DNA of 64,000 nucleotides from Chrysoporthe austroafricana. Lineage: Eukaryota; Ascomycota; Sordariomycetes; Diaporthales; Cryphonectriaceae. Under the pieces are notes generated by a model, which was not told where the DNA came from, did not search any database, and was given only the letters and a program-made list of their open reading frames with translations. Of the stretch, positions 26,322 to 36,020 are shown in pieces. The stretch's first letter is position 1; each line of letters starts with the position of its first letter. The stretch lies in contig JYIP02000001.1 in the NCBI GenBank assembly GCA_001051155.2, positions 5,270,001-5,334,000 on the forward strand, in the 5' to 3' direction. The position numbers and the translations under genes are program-made.

Positions 26322-26649
26322 CAGCAGCAGCAACAGCCTTTCTCCCGCGACGGACAGCGCCGTCAGCAGCACTCAGAGTACTGCAACAACGCTTTCGACC
26401 GCAACAGCTGCTGCCAGCACCAGCTCTGCTTCAACATCTGACAGCACTGGCACTACGACCACCCAGGCTTCTAGTCAGACTACTGGAACCGCCCTAGCAA
26501 CGAGACCCGTGGCACAGACCACAAGCTCGATCGCCAACAGTGACGCCAGCACCCAGACGTCGGCGCCAGTGGCTGCCAATGAGGGGCAGAAGTCGGCTGT
26601 CAACCTGGCTTTCGTGGGCGCCTTCATGTTTGCGCTTGTCGTCCTTTAG
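25376..26649 (+). CDS. GPI-anchored Crh-type transglycosylase (GH16)
   Basis: Cell-wall enzyme expected to cross-link chitin to beta-glucan. Two exons, 25376..25478 and 25532..26649, 406 residues. The intron donor is G|GTTAGT and the acceptor ACCAG. Residues 1-22 are a clear signal peptide ending in an Ala-rich AVA-Q site, followed by a paired-Cys start (ACNPLK...CPVD). The catalytic motif DEIDWEW spans residues 122-128, with Glu123 as nucleophile, Asp125 assisting and Glu127 as acid/base, as in Crh1/Utr2 enzymes. There is no chitin-binding CBM18 module before the GH16 domain. The domain ends near residue 250, then a Ser/Thr-rich stalk with a near-pure Ser tract (about 284-303). The C-terminus is hydrophobic and ends at LVVL, fitting a GPI-attachment signal. 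Confidence 0.95.
26281..26331 (+). repeat. (AGC)n trinucleotide repeat coding a Ser tract
   Basis: About 17 consecutive AGC/AGT codons in the stalk of the Crh-type protein. Such tracts are prone to length change by replication slippage. Confidence 0.9.
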
Positions 26650-28309
26650 AAAGGGTGTAATGAACGACGGCGTAGAGAAGGCACAAAGCACCAATTGATA
26701 CATCCCTCTTCAAGATATTCTTTTCTCTTGTATAAGCTGGGCTCGGCGGGTCCGGTACTCACGCCTTTGATTCTATATTTTTGTGTCAACAGCTCTCATG
26801 CGCGGAGTTTCTGGTGAGATTCGGATCGGCAGGCGGAGTTGTGTGCGTATTTCCTGTCAACGCTTGGCGGGACGTGAGCGTTATGATTATGGATTGTTTG
26901 GTCTCATGACCTCATGCTGCTTCATGATAACCTCATACAATGACTTTGGAAGTAATCATTGCTTGTCAAGAGGCGGAGCTCGTCTGTTCTAGGAACACGA
27001 GGACTGGACAGGCGGGTGGTGCGATTGGCCTTAGACGGTGATATCCCATAGACAGAATAGCCACCCAACTAACCAACAAACTAATACATATTATAAATGA
27101 CTTCAAACATGTTTTTCAAGACGGCGAAGTGTGTGTGTGCATCTTGAGATGGTGGCGATGTGCGCATTGCGGGCTTGGGAGTAAGATCTCAGACTGTCCC
27201 GAAGGCCTCTTATGACAGAGCACGTTGTGATATTAGGGAAGGTGTGGGCTAGTAGCAACACTTTGCCTCAAATACTGCCATCGAGGCCGATACGAGAAGA
27301 ACTGGAGCCGGTCTAGGTAGGACGCGTCCATATAAGGGGCTGTAGACGTTCTTTCTTGACTACTGTACCTGAAGAGCCAAGGGGGCTCGACCACTCAAGA
27401 GAACGATTTCGAGCTGCAGTAAGAGATGTTTCTCCGTGGCTATCAAACTGTCTATCTTGAAGATAACATGTCTTGCATCCTCTATCTAACTTTGATGACT
27501 CTAGCGAGAATCTTGGCTACAACTGGAGATCCTCAACTTTTTGGCATTTTAGAAAGGCCTGCCACTGAATAAGAAAGCATCATCCTCCCTACGACTCATC
27601 TTGATCTTTTATGCAACACAGTAAGTCCCAGCGATTACCTTGACTTCCAGCTTGCGCAATGCCGGTTTCTTCTGCCTACCCGGCGCCAGGTCGCAGGGCC
27701 GAGTGGGAAATGCGCGCGCTCTGGTCTCTTCACTCACCGCCTGGCCCTCCGCGCCCATGGTTCGATCTCAGATAGCGAAAGTGATATTCTATACGACCCA
27801 CCCATGCGTAGATCTCAACTGTCTCTTCTGACCGACATTTCCAGCCGAGGACATCAGGGAGCAGGGACCGAAGACGAAGCACAGGCAGAAGCAAGAGCAA
27901 TAGCCATGCAGGCTCTTGAGGCATCGAGACCACTACTACCGGGAGTCCGCAGTATCGATAGATAATCCGGATACGGTTGACTTGGGCGGGTTGTGTGGAG
28001 CCGGGATGAAATGTCGAGGCGGCTCGAGCTCAGAGCGAGCTGAACGAAGCAATAGATCGCCGGCCGCTAGACACATGAAAGTCGCGTAATATAGAACCAC
28101 GGGCAGAAGAAGTATTAACACAAGAGGAGTCGGAATCGAGTGCAAGGAATTAGGCTCGGAATTCTCACCATCCATCTCAGTAATATTGACTGAAGGTGGC
28201 ATAACCGTGAGCGGGAAACGATTACCATCTTCATAAAAACATGCTTTAATCCGAGAACCTCCTCCCTGGTCGGTCCCAACTTGTCTTCACGTAGACACCC
28301 CAGCTGATT
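26650..28309. other. intergenic, mostly unexplained
   Basis: The only frame worth noting is on the minus strand at 27936..28202: 88 residues from an ATG with one strongly hydrophobic segment (VLILLLPVVLYYATFMCL) and a charged C-terminus. It could be a small membrane protein or chance. I recognise no family. The rest shows nothing I can support. Confidence 0.35.
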
Positions 28310-28566
28310 ATGGCTGCTTCAATACTGTCTGAGTTAAATCATGCTTGGACATTGACTTGATACTCACATACCAGAAACGAGCTTGGACCTATGAGTACTG
28401 CCGGGATTCCCCACGGTTCGTTTGCCTCACTAAACTACCTGAGATCGTCTTTCGATAATTACCAACAAAACCAGATATCAAAGCTCGGGAAGAGATCTAC
28501 GAAGTGATCAAGTTCGGCCTAAACGTTGATGAAGCCGAATTCAGAAACATCTACAACGTAGACATC
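28310..28566 (+). pseudogene. 5' gene remnant with two intact introns, family unknown
   Basis: Three short exons keep one open frame: 28310..28326, 28375..28415 and 28475..28566, exactly 50 codons. It starts at ATG (MAASI...). The introns are 48 and 59 nt; the second has a CTAAAC branch point and a CCAG acceptor, and the first donor (GTCTGA) is weak. The third exon encodes a helical, charged segment (REEIYEVIKFGLNVDEAEF) and ends at a good GTGAGT donor. No sensible continuation follows. Instead the DNA downstream is the antisense of the HET gene, whose 3' end overlaps this exon by 26 bases. This suggests the beginning of a lost gene, cut off by rearrangement. I do not recognise the protein. 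A chance arrangement is possible. Confidence 0.4.
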
Positions 28567-30386
28567 GTGAGTTCGCCTTCGTGACTAGCTCTTCAATAGA
28601 GTCCCAGACCTCCTTATTTGGAATGACGGTCCGCCCTCTAACCGACATCCCACCATCAGTCCGTAGACCAATATGGAATCCCTGTAGATCCCACATTGAG
28701 CTGCATACGAGCATCAGCTTGTCTCGTTCGGCCGTCAACCTCGTTGCCCTGTGGACTATGCCCAACAGGGACCCGTGGGGCGTCGACACACGCACAACAT
28801 CTGCTACCTCCAGGACCATATCCGCGGTGTGCAATGATACACCACATATCAGACAGACGAGGAAGCGCTTCAGCTCACGCATAAAAACCTCGTCAGGGAC
28901 GTCTGTTAGCCTATCGAAGAGAATGACACCCTGGGTTCGGGGCTCCAGTGCCTGCATCCCTCCCTGGGGCAGCCACTGGGACGCGGCGATATGCATAAAC
29001 TCTTGCGCGAAGTGCTGTTGCAGGAGGCCAGCGGTGTCGTTGACATCTTGTCGTGTCGTGCCGGTGCAGGGGCCAGAAAGGGACACAAGCATTACGTGCC
29101 GGCTAATATTCACGGTGCGTTCCCAGTCATTTTTGAGCGCGCCCAGCCCAGACGCAGTCGCGTTGATATCTTCCAGCTCAATGTTACCAGGGACGACAAA
29201 GTTTCGCGTCTCTGCCTTTGCGCTCGTGGTATGCGCGGTGAATGTATCGTACGCATCGCCAATGTTGGACGACTCATCGATAAGCCATGGCAGGATGCTT
29301 TCGGTGCCTTCCTCGAGGGGCCTTTGATCCCCCGTGGGACCTTTGGCGCAACTTGGAAGTGTGCAGAGACCGCAGGCTGACGGATAGCATCGAGCAGAAG
29401 CTCGGGGAAGCTCATTTTACGTGCCCCCGCCGGAACCTTGTACCCATCTACGTCTGGAAACACGGCTAGGATGTAGTCGCGTGGTTTGGTCGTGCATCGC
29501 TGGCTCCTCCATGCCTCCATGATAGGGTTGTACTTAGGATCAGGTCCTGGCTCGCAGTCGTAAGCCAGTATGATGTTGACGCGATGCCTATAGACGACGT
29601 CGAAATGGAGTGAGAACAGGGATCCCGCAGCTGCCGAAGGCTGTAGGCCATGGTAGGCGAGCTTGTCGAGGAGAAAGGTCTCCGCCCTGAAACGGTGTGC
29701 CAGGAGGGCTCCGTGTGTTACCCAGGCGCTCGTTGGGTCCCGGTGATGGCGCTCACATGGGACCGGTCTAAGAACAATGAAATCTAGCACGCGCGCGTAC
29801 AGGCCCTCCTGTCGTGTCCACAGCCTTTCGAACCAAGGATCCGTAAAGAGGAGATTCGAGCATGACCTGCCGTGGGCCGATTCCTCCTCTTGGAACTCTT
29901 CTTCGTTGATGGTTCCTTGTTCAAAGGCTTGAATGGCAGTCTCCTGCCACTGTTTGCACACAGGGCTTTCTAGCAGAACCTTGACACACCGGCTGGACTT
30001 GTATATGGAGGGTATGGCCATGAGTTGGTCGGGGATGCTAATGGAGGACGATTCCGTCTGGTCAATACAGAAGAGGTCCATCCAGAACCAGCCGTCGCCG
30101 CAGATATCATCGCGCCGAAGGAGAGACAGGATATCTCTCTTCCCGGGACTCAACGACACATCCCCTAGTTCCGAACGCAATCAGAATCTTCTATGAGGGG
30201 GCTGATACCTCAGAGCAAGGTGAACTCACATGCAACGCCGTCTACCGTAGTTTTCTGAACGGTGTCTGGGGTTCCCCAGACATGGGATATCGCGATGTAG
30301 TCATCATTGGTGGTTGCATGGGGTTTGCGGTCAATATAGAGCGAACCCTCAGGCCGCTCACATATTCGTACTAGGTAGATATCCAT
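28541..30386 (-). pseudogene. HET-domain (heterokaryon incompatibility) protein gene, apparently frameshifted
   Basis: Exon 1 is 30386..30230, starting MDIYLVRI; intron 30229..30165 has donor T|GTGAGT and acceptor ACTAG. The HET domain motifs are clear: YIAISHVWG at residues 30-38, then SLSPGKRDI, DGWFWMDLFCIDQTE and WFERLWTRQE, the expected order. HET proteins trigger cell death on recognising non-self fusion partners. The first frame continues to about 29370. The coding signal then moves to another frame (CTLPSCAKGPT... onward) and stays open to a TGA at 28541. No GT-AG intron of normal size explains the switch; the best candidate is 41 nt with no branch point. A one-base indel or an assembly error is the simplest reading. 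If corrected, the product would be roughly 590 residues. The last nine or so residues overlap the remnant on the opposite strand, so the true C-terminus may be lost. Confidence 0.8.
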
Positions 30387-30972
30387 GATGGGAGGCTACT
30401 GGACCGAGTGATTAAAGTAGTGCAGAGTTGGTAACGACTTGTAAGTCAAGCTATATTGGGGTAGGCGAGCTGAGACAGTCCAGAGGCAAATGGAGAAGGT
30501 AGGAAAAGGTCAGCAGTGGAGATGCGGCTATCGGGACGGTCACAGCCGACGTAATACCGAAGTTCCCTCTGTGGAAATATGTATCTAGAGGTCTTCTGGC
30601 TGCCTTGTTGTTAGAGGAATACATTTATTTGTGCTACTTTGGGCCTACTTGGTTTGCCCATCGCCGGGGCTTGTTCTAGCCATAAGTTAGTTTTGCATAT
30701 GAAAAGTCTGTTTGTTCTTGAAAGGGTCCTTCTGAGCTGCGCTGCACAATTCTATGATGGCGAGGATTGGTAGTGGACTGTTGTTAATTTTCCAGCACGC
30801 TGTTTGACGACTCATACACACTTATATTAAGTGTTTGCTGTTGGAACTCAGCAACTGAGACTTGCATACTCTTTTGTATCACTTAAACGAGTGCATACTT
30901 GAGTCCATTCGATTTTCTTCAACTTAATTCACTTCCTACTACTATACATCAACAGATCGACTCTGCAAAACT
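30387..30972. other. intergenic between the HET gene and the small secreted protein gene
   Basis: About 590 bases, AT-richer than the left arm. It holds the promoter of the HET gene and the 3' region of the small secreted protein gene. No gene seen. Confidence 0.55.
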
Positions 30973-31455
30973 TTACTGCCCATTGTTCCACTTAACGCAC
31001 TGAATACGACGACTGTCACCACTCCTCGAGTCCAAATTCACACACGGGTGGCTCTCATCGTTAGCCCAGCTTCCCAGCAAATCGCCGGTGCACGAGCCGC
31101 CGTTTCCTGTCTTGCCGCTATAATAGAACCATGGCCCGGAGGCAAAGTAGACGGAATGGCTGCTATCATCCATCGTGACGTCGACATTGTAGTTGCTTTC
31201 ATGCTCGTAGGAGGCTGTTCCTTGAGCACTTTTGCAGAAGAAAGTGAAGCGAAAGTTAGCAGGCGTTGCGTTGGTACGAGCCCGGGGCACAATCGAAAGA
31301 GGATAGGTGGGTTGAAATGGGACGGAGAGAGCTTACCAGTCGCCGCTCGAGAACTCGTTGGCCTTGTGATTGGCGCGAGGAGCGACTGCTGATGCAGAAG
31401 TTCCCACGGCAGCGTCCAGAGTGAGCATGACATTGAGAAGGAAGCTGGTATGCAT
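30973..31455 (-). CDS. small secreted cysteine-containing protein, candidate effector
   Basis: Two exons on the minus strand, 31455..31337 and 31228..30973, giving 124 residues. The intron has donor TG|GTAAGC, a TGCTAAC branch point and acceptor GCAAAAG. The N-terminus MHTSFLLNVMLTL... to about residue 24 reads as a signal peptide ending AxA. The mature protein has four cysteines (40, 86, 102, 117), enough for two disulfides, is rich in Ser, Gly, Asn and aromatic residues, and ends near the last Cys. I recognise no family. Size, secretion signal, cysteines and position next to a HET gene fit a fungal candidate effector or small antimicrobial-type protein, which is inference. The well-formed intron makes it a credible gene. 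Confidence 0.7.
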
Positions 31456-34082
31456 GTTGCTGGTAGAGAGTGTCAAGTATTGGAAAATATAGTCAAGGTG
31501 GTATTGATGCTTTCGACCTTTCGTTTTGTAGAGACTATTGTTTGGAGGTTCTGTGGATGATAATGAACGGAGGAGAGTTTGCTTTGGACCTAAAGGTCTA
31601 TATATATTCTTCTACTGAAGGCGAGCATTAGGCGAAGCGCAGGCGAAGCGCAGGCGAAGCGCAGGCAAAGCAAATTATCAGACTGAGCACGACAATAGTC
31701 CGAATTGAAGAGAAGTAGCCCGAGCTGAAGAAGAATATCCAATATGCCACTCGGGTAAGACAAATTCGCGACACTTATCTCAGCTGAAAAGTTGGCTACG
31801 TAAGGTACGCGGCGGTAGAAGAAACCAATAACAGGAACGAGCAGTGGTGAAAGAACTCTTTAGCTGAAGGCACCAGCTTATCAACGCCTCGAATTCAGGA
31901 CACTTGTAGGCTATGCCAACTTGGCGAAACGCTGATCTACAACGTAAAGGCCTGGTACAGCCTTTAATTCTGGCCGTGTTGTTGACCGCCGTACTAAATA
32001 AATATCGCAACGCCTGTTAATAGGCCTTTCCACGACGTGTGAGGTGATATGAAACTGGCCAAGATGCAAAGAGTAGCCAAGAGGTAAGCTTATATCTTTG
32101 AATAAAGACTTGGCATGATTATTTTGCGGTTTCCCGCTCGAGAGATGACCAATGGGCTCTGGGGAGCTGTGCCTCCAGTAAGCAAGCGAGGTTGATTCGA
32201 GTTTCCATCCGTATTCCAATACAAGAGATTGAGTTGGCTCAAGCGCTCAGAATGTGCGGTATATTTTCGAGACTTTCAGTTCATGAAAGAGAATAAGAAA
32301 TCCACGACGAGAAGTTCTGGGGTGGAAATCTATAGCGGGACAGACGGCGGAGCCCCAGGGCTACTATTTTCGGTGCCCGGGGTCATCTATGATACGCCTC
32401 TTGGCGCTGAACTCTTAACAGTTATGAGCGAACAAGACAGACATACATCACGCCTAGGATTTTCTTGTTGGTGTTGCCATCGTCCCCTGTGCTGTCTCCA
32501 ATGCGGGTCCTTGTGCGTGATCTATAACACGCTATTGGCCACGTCCCGAGGCTGTTCATTATGGATTGGCTTTCGAGGATCTGCATTGAATAGGGGAGAT
32601 GCGGCGTAAACTCTGGGCGAGGCTTGCTCTACTGGGGCAGGAGAAGCGTAAATGGCCATGCTTGAAGTGCTAGTTACGGATATAGGAGATACGAAACTCG
32701 TGGTGTTCTTTGTGAAGTTTCGTCAAACCCATGACACGATATTTCTTCCTACGAAGTTCGCTATCTGAATAGATCGCCAGTGAACATAAGTTTCTCTTCT
32801 ACAGAATGCAATGACATCGCTGCTGCTGTGATGAAGCTCGTCCCCACGCCCTTTGGTAGCACTGCTCCATGAACGGTGCCGTCAGAGCCGAGGTTCCGAG
32901 AGGCGCTCTGTTGAATAATTCTCGGCTCCCAACGTGTCCGTTGATGAAAGTAATCGGCGCACTCAACGCACCAGCAACAGTCGCATAGACATCGTCGGTG
33001 CCTTGGACTGGGTACAATCAAGAAGCACCCATACGCCTTCCGGCGAGGAGACAGCATCGCAACATGGCTCGCTTGCCTTGCGTACCTGCTTGGGCACATT
33101 GCACGGCTTGGTGACCTCGGGCGTCCCCGAGCTTAGCGGGCACCTCTTGCGCGACTTCGCGACCGCCTTATAGAAGTCCTGCTTCTTCCTGTACACAGCC
33201 GACATGTCCTGCTAGATCGTATCCCTGATGGCGCCCGCAGCGGCGACGATCAGCTGTGCATCTCTGGTCTATGTGAGGATTTTTCTTCCGCGTGTAGGTA
33301 TGTGCATCTACATCTACTTGATCCCTCTCTGTCTTAACAGTCATGAGCCCTGCTTGAGGACCTTGATATGTATGACCAAGGGTAGCTTTTACAGGCGATC
33401 ATTTTGAAAGGAGTTCATTGGCTATTCTCTCGCCCAGACAATACACCGTACTTCAAAGCAAGAAGTACGGATGTGACTCCAATCTGTAAATGGGTACTGG
33501 ATAAGATTTGGCTGACGATTCGTCTTGTTGACATCCTCGTATCGCCAAAGCTCTGCTTGAGCCGCGTTGAACAGTCCGTAGGAGAACTCGATTTGACCAG
33601 GGCTTGACCGGAAGCCCGGCTGGGGCTGCCATTGACCGGGCCGGCTCCGCGCATGGGATATGGATACGGGAGTATCCCCTGTCCTTGTACTAACAGGGCC
33701 GGAGGATTGAGGACTCACCGTAAGGGGCCAGAAATGAGGAGGCCGTGGTAGAGGCTCAGTGCGGCCGCCGGGGTAGCCGGCTCCCCTTGCTTCAGAAGCG
33801 CGGCAGAGGGAGAAAAGTGTACCTGGATCCGATCCAGGGGGGACTGCGGTGCCTGAAAGCTTATCTGTCCTTTTAAAGCGCAACTAATCCCTTCCTTGTT
33901 CAGGCTATCATCGCGCTGAGTCTCGGCCCTAAGGCCCGGCTGCCTGTCGTGAACACGAGTCGTATCTCCAGGTAGTCCTAGACTCCCAGCGCGACCTGTG
34001 CCTCCTGGCGCCCCCGACAAATACCAATACCCAAGCACAGGTGTGTCCTTGCCGTCAAGAGAGAGGGAGAGCCGCAAAAACG
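31456..34082. other. gene-free, AT-richer and repeat-containing stretch
   Basis: No supportable gene. An 11-base tandem repeat lies at 31630..31673. Around 32760-33205 minus-strand frames contain short protein-like pieces (for example a stretch reading GTDDVYATVAGALSAPITF) that change frame and do not assemble by splicing; they may be decayed coding DNA. Confidence 0.45.
31630..31673. repeat. 11-bp tandem repeat, four units
   Basis: AGGCGAAGCGC occurs three times head to tail at 31630, 31641 and 31652, followed by a degenerate fourth unit AGGCAAAGCAA. It lies about 175 bases upstream of the small secreted protein start, within its likely promoter. Confidence 0.85.
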
Positions 34083-34084
34083 AA

Positions 34085-34116
<32 letters not shown>

Positions 34117-34143
34117 GAAAAAAGGGGGGGGGGGGGGGGGGGN

Positions 34144-34189
<46 letters not shown>

Positions 34190-34217
34190 AGAAAGGGGGG
34201 GGAAAGGGGGGGGGGGG
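34083..34217. other. homopolymer block with an N: assembly scar
   Basis: Alternating runs of pure A and pure G (A about 26, G 9, A 6, G about 19, then N at 34143, A about 44, then G and A runs). This is not typical genomic sequence. It looks like a low-quality gap fill or the joined ends of two contigs, so sequence continuity across it is doubtful. Confidence 0.8.
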
Positions 34218-35904
34218 TGGATCGTGTGTGTGGACTTGCTGACGGGCCAAGAGAGATGGTCGCACCTGGGGCGGCAGAAGGGAGGCTGGGCGGGCGTGGG
34301 TTGCTGCAGTGCTGACGCCCCGCGCCGCCTGCGCCGGCCTGTCTATGCGCCGCTGCGCAGCGCCGCCTAACCAGGGCAAAGCCCTCCCTGGCTGCCCGCC
34401 TGCCGGAGTAGCAGGGCGATCGCTAGTAAGACCTGCATTAGTTCGATGCCTTATCGGACACCTGACACGACGATGCGTAGTGCTGTCGGGTTTGTGAGGC
34501 CAACGAGCGAGTTCGAGAGCAGGCGGGCACCTGAGGCTCGTCGCGGTGCAGATGGGATGCCGGCAGCTCTCAGGTCCCCCAGCAAGTTGCTAAAGTGCCG
34601 TTGGAAACACCGAGAGCGTATAGAGACGTATCTCCTCCTCGGCTTGTTTGGGATACGGAGTACGTACTCAGTCCTCGGTGCTGGGAACCTGCCGGACCGA
34701 AAGCAACCTTAGCGGCCTGGCAAATGGGGACCGACGGGGTCTTCTCATTTCTGAGGCACTTTTTTTTTCTCTTGAAATCTCGGCGCTGTTTTAGAACCTG
34801 CATGGTGCCGATGGGACGTGCTGCCGCGCGAGACAGGGAATAGTGACTCATCCTCTTTGGACTCGCTCCAATTCGTCCTGCTGATTTGCTGGATGGGAAG
34901 AATGAGAGCCTCGCCCTGAGAATTCTAGGACGCTCCTAAGGATTGGGTTTAGCGGGGAACGAAGCTGTGCTTGCCCCCCCACACCGGTCCCGTTCGATCT
35001 AGGACCAGATGGCGGAGAGAGGCCAGCACGCCCGTAAGCGCAACGCGCAATGGAGTGCGTATCACCTGGCCCAGGCGCGTGGGCTTTGCGCAGGTAGGTG
35101 CTGTCCTCATTGCGCAATGCCCTCAGGCAGCACTTGGCGGGGCGGGCATGGGCGAGGCACCGGGTAGTCCAAGGACAGTTTGTGGAATTTCCCCCAGGGA
35201 TTCATCAGGCCCAGGAACTCCATCCCACAGGTGCTGGGTATGGAGGAAGCATGTCGTGGCATGGTCCTTTTGCTGCCTATTCTAGTATGGGTGGAGGGAT
35301 AGCACAGCCTCAAGAACAGTGCCAATCAGCAATAGCATCCGGGGGCAGTAGTTCCCCACAACGCAGCATTGGCGAGCCAGAGGGCACGCACCTGAGGCTA
35401 GGACTTGGCACGTGCCTGGGTGAGAATGAGGCTTGTTGGATTCAGCCATCCAACAGAACTGAGGCAACACAGCGAGTACTTCTATGTATAAGTAAGGACT
35501 GCAGAGAGGGAAGCGGGTGCAGCGGGCGAGATGCGGTTCCACCGGAATCTCAGTGAGAGCCTTACTAATTACATTGCGCCTGAAATCTCTGGGCCTGGGC
35601 TCGCGCTAGTCCCGTTTAGGCTCGCCGCCATCCTCCTTCGTCGCGCTAGCCCTGTAGCGGCTCTAGGTATACGCCTATCTCTCGAGGAGCCACCCCCCTG
35701 TGTACCCTCTCTAGTAGAGGACACGTTCGACGTTGGACGCGCACGAGCACTACAAGGGAAAGTTGAGAACGGTGCAGAGTTGATTAAATACCTGCCATTG
35801 CGAAGAAGTAGGTACGGCGCTGTCTGCTTGTTGCTTCTGGACGGAGGCTTATTGTCTCTAGAACTCGCCGGCGTCTGACCCTAACCCTCGCGCCGGTTTG
35901 CCAT
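34218..35904. other. gene-free region upstream of the bZIP gene
   Basis: GC-rich; open frames on both strands have no recognisable motifs. A 115-codon ATG frame at 35531..35878 ends shortly before the bZIP leader. It could be a long upstream ORF if transcription starts that far up, but its composition (Leu/Ala/Arg-rich) is not persuasive. Confidence 0.45.
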
Positions 35905-35943
35905 ATGGATACGTCCACGGCCGGCGCACCTGCAGTGCTGTGA
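35905..35943 (+). promoter_or_regulatory. 12-codon upstream ORF in the leader of the Cpc1-type gene
   Basis: ATG at 35905, 12 sense codons (MDTSTAGAPAVL) and TGA at 35941. It closes 77 bases before the main ATG at 36021, with no other ATG between. GCN4/cpc-1 genes are known to be controlled in translation by upstream ORFs during amino-acid starvation, so position and gene identity support a functional role. It requires the transcript to start upstream of 35905. Confidence 0.5.
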
Positions 35944-35947
35944 CTCA
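35941..35947 (+). promoter_or_regulatory. TGACTCA, perfect Gcn4/Cpc1 response element
   Basis: The exact 7-base target of Gcn4/Cpc1-type bZIP proteins lies in the 5' region of this bZIP gene, overlapping the upstream ORF stop codon. Autoregulation through such sites is known for cpc-1. Several copies are expected by chance in a window this size; one also lies inside the coding region near 36731. Confidence 0.35.
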
Positions 35948-36020
35948 TACGGAAAAGAGCAGGGGTGGGGGTGCCTCGTTAGTGCCCACAAGCCGGCCGG
36001 GCGCTGGCCTACAAAATATC

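Noticed and set aside
34348..34359. CGCTGCGCAGCG palindrome
   Set aside because: A 12-base palindrome in very GC-rich DNA next to the assembly scar; no repeat partner or known site.
35878..35889. CCCTAACCCT resembling telomere repeat (also near 12350)
   Set aside because: Only one and a half units at each place; expected by chance and not tandem.
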